Shown piece by piece: positions 45,343 through 48,851 of a stretch of 48,851 bases of DNA. The stretch spans positions 1 through 48,851 of the forward strand of contig JAJAYZ010000076.1 of NCBI GenBank assembly GCA_027118455.1. Reading direction: 5' to 3'. A program made the translations under genes and the position numbers. Numbering within the stretch: position 1 is the first letter of the stretch; every line of letters starts with the position of its first letter. The notes below the pieces were generated by a model. It was not told the origin of the DNA, did no database searches, and saw only the letters and a list, made by a program, of their open reading frames with translations. This DNA comes from Actinomycetes bacterium. GTDB taxonomy: Bacteria > Actinomycetota > Actinomycetes > JAHEKZ01.

Positions 45343-48171
45343 GTGCAGTTTGGTGAGAGGGTCCAGATCATCGGGAAGGAACGGACGGGGAGCGGGCTGG
45401 GTCTGCGGATACTGCTCCAAAGTACCGTCGCTTTCGGCGTGGCGATGGCTATCGCCGCGCCGGCAGTCAGCGCCAGCGCAACTGAGGCATCACGTGATGC
45501 TTATTCCGACCTCAGAATTGTCACTCACCGAGATTCCTTACCTGACGGTTGGTCGATCAGCGCAGACAACGGCGTCACCCGACTCACGTGGCGCAGCACC
45601 GCCCCGATCCCGATGGGCAACGCACCGATCGAGTTTTGGCTCGGTCATCACCTGCTAGGAACGCCGAAACCTGGAGTAGACGGTAGAAGCTTCACTCTGG
45701 TGCACAGTGCACCCGTACCCGGCGCAGTCCGAGGCTTGCGTGTCACCCTCGGCGGCGCGCCCGTCGATGCCGCCGGTCAAACCCGTGCGACGGCGGCATC
45801 GGGGACCGCGGGTAACCCATCAAACACTCAACCTCGAACCACAGTCACTCGGCTCTCCAGCATCGACCCCGGGCTACCCGGCCCCTTCGCGACCACCACC
45901 ACCGAATACTCCTTGCCGGGAGTGCAGCTCACTGGACTGCCGTCCGACGTGGAGGTTGAAGGTGTGGTCGTGCGGCCCACTAACACGGCCGGACCGCGAC
46001 CGTTGGTGCTATTCCTGCACGGTCGCCACAGCACGTGCTACCGCGGCGGTCCAGACGGCCGTTCCACCGGCGAATGGCCCTGCCGCCCGAACTAGCAACC
46101 CATCCCCAGCTACCGCGACTACCTCGATGCCCAGCAGTTGCTGGCCAGCCAGGGCTACGTCACCGTCTCCATCTCAGCTAATGGCGTCAACGGTCAGGAC
46201 TACCGCGCCAGCGACGGCGGTGCCCAAGCCCGATCCGAGCTCGTGCGTCACCACCTAGATCTGTTCAACCGGTGGAACACCAACGGCGACGATCCGTTCG
46301 GCTCGGCACTGGTCGGTCGTGTCAATCTCGACCACGTCATGCTCGTCGGCCACTCACGTGGGGGCGAAGGCGTCAACCGCGCCGGCATCGACTCATCTTC
46401 CAGCGATCCATGGCAGATTGACAGCTAAGTGTTGATTGGGCCAACAGCGTTCGGTCGTCAAACCGCACCCGGCGTCGACACTGCCGTGTTGTTGCCATTC
46501 TGTGACGGTGACGTGTCGGATCTACAGGGCCAGCAATACGTCGACCAAACTCGCGACCTCTTCGAAGCAACCCCCGATCCCGCGTTGCGCAGCGCTGTCA
46601 TGGTGATGGGCGCGAACCACAACTTCTTCAACAAGGAGTGGACCCCCGGAGAGGCTGTCGCTCCTGCGTGGGACGACTGGGGAGGAAGGGACGACGTCTG
46701 CGGCAAGAAGGCTCCGGCCCGACTGTCGCCTGCGGACCAACGAAACGTCGGTGCCGTCTACATCGCAAGCGCAGCCCGTGCCTTCGTGAGGGACGATCCC
46801 GACGCACTCGCTCTTCTGGACGGTTCGGACGTGCGCCCAGCCTCCATCGGCGGTGCGACAACGCTAGTTACAGCGCTAGGCGCCAACCGAACCCCAGTTG
46901 CGACATTTCGCCCTCAAAGCGAGCTGCACAGCGTCGACGCCTTCGCCTTGGTCTGCCGTGGGTACCAGTGGTCGAAAGGACAACCTACCCGCGCCCCTGG
47001 GATCAGCCCGTGGGCGCAACCACACTTCCTTCCCATGTACGGCGCTTCCAACGCGCCAGCGAGCAGTGCGCTACGCATGCGCTGGCGACAGTCGGGCGCC
47101 CGGGTCAAGGTGCCGCTGCCGACACCAGCGGATCTCACGCAGTCGTCCTCGCTTGATTTTTGAGTTGCGATACACCCAGGGAGCGGCCGAGCAGAGCTGG
47201 GAGTTGTCATCGGGGACGGCAGCGGTCACGTCGCACCCCTCGGTACCCAGAACCTTGACTCACTACCGGGAGATCGCCGATTGTCGAAGTTGTGGGCCCA
47301 AACGCTTCGGCTACCGCTCCCTCAAAAATCGGCGTTGGACCTGTCAGACATTCAGTGGATCCGGTTGGTAGGCGAATCCCGCGAAGGTCGCGTCGTAGTG
47401 CTAGATGCTTACGGCCGTGCGCCTGGGATCTCCGATACGCCCCGCCCCACGCTCCCCCATGTCGACGCCAGTGACGCGTCCGTCAGGGAGGGTAACGATG
47501 GAGAACACACCGAAGCCATCACCTTGAACATTGAGGGACAGGTGTCGGGAGGTGAGCGCGTCTACGTCGAGTCCTCGTACAACGGAGGCGACACCCCGCC
47601 GGTGGCGTCCGTGTTTCGCCTCAGCCGAGGTCAGACAACAATCACCGTCCCCCTCCCCGTGTCCGGCGACACCCGAGATGACTACCGCACGTACTTTCAG
47701 CTGACAGTGAAGGCGGTATCCGGGGGTGTTACCGGAAATTATTCCGGCACACTCACCATCCGCGATGACGACCCACCGCCACAGGCGTTGCTCGATCAAC
47801 CGACTCAAGCAACCACTGAAGGCAGCGAACTTCAATGGCCCGTGCAGCTGGACCACAGGAGCGACAAGTGGATCGGCTACGAAGTGAGACCCGTAGCGTC
47901 TGGTGACAACGAACTGACCATGTCCGACCTTCCTAATCGGTTCCTTCGCCGGCAGGGCCTGAGTGCGTTAGCCGGCAACGTGAAGCTCTCGGACTCACGC
48001 CTTCGCCTCTTTGCATATCTGCGGCCGGGTCGCCTCACGACCACAATCGTGCTGCCGATTCGCAGTGACACCAGCGTAGAAGTGCCGGAGACCGTCATGC
48101 TGCAACAACGAGGCGGCAGTATTGCTCTGCCCAGCACACTGTTCGGAACGGTTACCGACGTCGCTGTCTGA
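45343..48171 (+). pseudogene. secreted alpha/beta hydrolase with three in-frame stop codons
   Basis: One reading frame runs 943 codons from GTG 45343 to TGA 48169-48171, interrupted only by TAG 46093-46095, TAA 46426-46428 and TGA 47161-47163; there is no frameshift. A signal peptide (TVAFGVAMAIAAPAVSASA) starts it. The hydrolase domain has PRPLVLFLHGRHSTCY, SQGYVTVSISANGVNGQDYR, the nucleophile elbow GHSRGGEG (Ser at 46354), FCDGDVSDLQGQQYVDQTRD and MGANHNFFNKEWTPG. The C-terminal part includes VDASDASVREGND and LTIRDDDPPP, a Calx-beta-like domain. Similar intact proteins exist in actinobacteria as esterase-like secreted enzymes. It could be a recent nonsense-mutated pseudogene, error-affected sequence, or a recoded gene. 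Confidence 0.75.
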
Positions 48172-48174
48172 GAT

Positions 48175-48196
48175 CGGTGGTTGGGGCTAACCACCG
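48175..48196 (+). terminator. hairpin directly after the interrupted hydrolase gene
   Basis: CGGTGGTT (48175-48182) and AACCACCG (48189-48196) form a perfect 8-bp stem with a 6-nt loop, 3 bp after the final stop codon. The intact 3' hairpin suggests the gene's end is correctly placed. Confidence 0.5.
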
Positions 48197-48410
48197 GTAG
48201 ACAGGACAGTTGCGTCCGACAAAGTGGTGTAGGGGTCCCGGGGTGCGTGACCCTGTAGATGCAGTGACGGCCACTTGGCGATCTTTCGAGTGATCCGTCA
48301 CAGCCGACGCGACGAAGGACACCACGACCACCAATTGAATCCGGTAAGTATCAACCCCGGGGTTCTTGGGCACGCTCGACTTCTTCGAGTTGGCCCGGTT
48401 GGCACGAAGT

Positions 48411-48572
48411 TGGGCCCCAGAGGTACAGGGCAACGTGCTCCACGGTTTCGCGGTGGCGTTCGCGGTGTCTGCCACGGCCCTCGCAGTAGGGGCCATCGGG
48501 TAGTTAATCTTCATCAACGACGACCTCCACGCGCTTGCTCAGAACGACGTGGGAGTCGCTGCAGCTGGGTGA
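48411..48572 (+). pseudogene. decayed 3' end of a second MFS exporter
   Basis: The frame reads WAPEVQGNVLHGFAVAFAVS, ATALAVGAIG, stop (TAG 48501-48503), LIFINDDLHALAQNDVGVAA, AG, stop. It matches the last 53 or so codons of the MFS gene at 43724 in the same orientation and frame. No upstream part of a transporter is present. It is a remnant of a duplicated exporter. Confidence 0.85.
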
Positions 48573-48725
48573 GAGGCAAGGCGTGGCTGATGGCTACGCT
48601 CGCCCAGAACACCTCTGCACGTGCCTCGAGTTGCGGGCGCACCGCTCCCGGGGGAACCTTTCGGCGGGCATCGGCGAGGAGCGCCCCGAAAGCAGATCTG
48701 ACTCGCACCCCAGGAGGTTGTCAGC

Positions 48726-48851
48726 ATGGTCGGGATTCCCGAACTTACCAAGGGACAGTTTGACATTGTCTACAACACCACGTCCTTTGCACTGGCAGCG
48801 ATGCTTTTTGCGTCGATCTTCCTGCTCGTTTCCCAGGGCCGGGTTCTCCCC
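48726..48851 (+). CDS. microbial rhodopsin (actinorhodopsin-like), N-terminal part
   Basis: The first 42 codons of a gene cut by the window edge, from ATG 48726 with AGGAGG at 48712-48717. The text MVGIPELTKGQFDIVYNTTS followed by FALAAMLFASIFLLVSQGRV is the first helix of the proton-pumping rhodopsin group that includes actinorhodopsin and xanthorhodopsin: the QFDIVYN entry and FALAAM core are characteristic. Retinal lysine and proton-donor/acceptor residues lie outside the window. A light-driven proton pump is the likely product. Confidence 0.8.
   Translation, partial: MVGIPELTKGQFDIVYNTTSFALAAMLFASIFLLVSQGRVLP

Noticed and set aside
47164..47280. Frameshift in place of the TGA at 47161
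   Set aside because: A one-base deletion would give FELRYTQGAAEQSW and then Arg/Ser-rich sequence, while the original frame gives VAIHPGSGRAELGVV and joins the downstream LWAQTLRLPLP block, so a nonsense codon fits better.

Overview
The window reads as a chromosomal segment of a high-GC actinobacterium. The evidence is strong G/C bias at third codon positions, many GTG starts, frequent 1-4 bp stop/start overlaps, TANNNT boxes sitting 6-7 nt upstream of start codons (leaderless style), and typically actinobacterial families: FurA-KatG, Eis-type acetyltransferase, group II truncated haemoglobin GlbO, DUF5130, ABATE/CGNR regulator, EttA and Nei2. The order nei2-rpiB-(bioY)-pepN-DUF5130-HNH-(S9 peptidase, mscS)-glbO-...-thioesterase-ettA-ssb (about 13.2-29.1 kb) resembles the Rv2464c-Rv2478c block of Mycobacterium tuberculosis as I recall it, so that stretch looks like conserved core with lineage-specific insertions. 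The last bases begin a microbial rhodopsin gene of the actinorhodopsin/xanthorhodopsin-like type, which points to a sunlit aquatic or surface habitat.

Layout. 0-5.6 kb: a C-rich contig edge, a SHOCT membrane protein, an overlapping response regulator/histidine kinase pair, then an M56 metalloprotease/BlaI-type repressor pair divergent from uppP-dedA (undecaprenyl carrier recycling), with a BlaI-like operator between them. 5.6-8.1 kb: accessory DNA with a Phd/YefM-RelE-like toxin-antitoxin pair, a pRiA4b ORF-3-like protein and several gene remnants. 8.1-11.4 kb: furA-katG oxidative-stress operon followed by a truncated membrane-anchored protein. 11.4-15.1 kb: DinB-like protein, Eis-like acetyltransferase, Nei-type glycosylase, rpiB, bioY. 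15.4-22.9 kb: pepN, DUF5130 with a small membrane partner, HNH nuclease, prolyl oligopeptidase, MscS, GlbO. 22.9-29.1 kb, all minus: a Tat-exported DUF1501/DUF1800 pair, a conserved hypothetical, a hotdog thioesterase, ettA and an SSB-like protein. 29.2-34.0 kb: zwf-pgl-GH15 operon facing gnd, so the oxidative pentose phosphate enzymes are clustered. 34.0-36.0 kb: CGNR regulator and a glutaredoxin-thioredoxin reductase fusion. 36.5-43.4 kb: an OmpR-type regulator and a histidine kinase separated by a minus-strand lipoprotein/ABC-ATPase/ABC-ATPase/FtsX-permease operon, probably one envelope-sensing and export module. 43.7-48.9 kb: an MFS drug exporter, a large secreted alpha/beta hydrolase gene interrupted by three in-frame stop codons, a decayed copy of the exporter 3' end, and the rhodopsin start.

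Three functional themes can be inferred. The first is cell-envelope homeostasis: BlaI/M56/UppP/DedA, two two-component systems, the FtsX transporter and MscS. The second is redox defence: FurA-KatG, GlbO, the Grx-TrxR fusion, and NADPH supply by Zwf/Gnd. The third is local genome flux at both ends, with remnants near 7.3-8.0 kb and 10.9-11.4 kb and a duplicated exporter tail bracketing the interrupted hydrolase at 45-48.6 kb. I see no tRNA, rRNA, CRISPR array, transposase or integrase.
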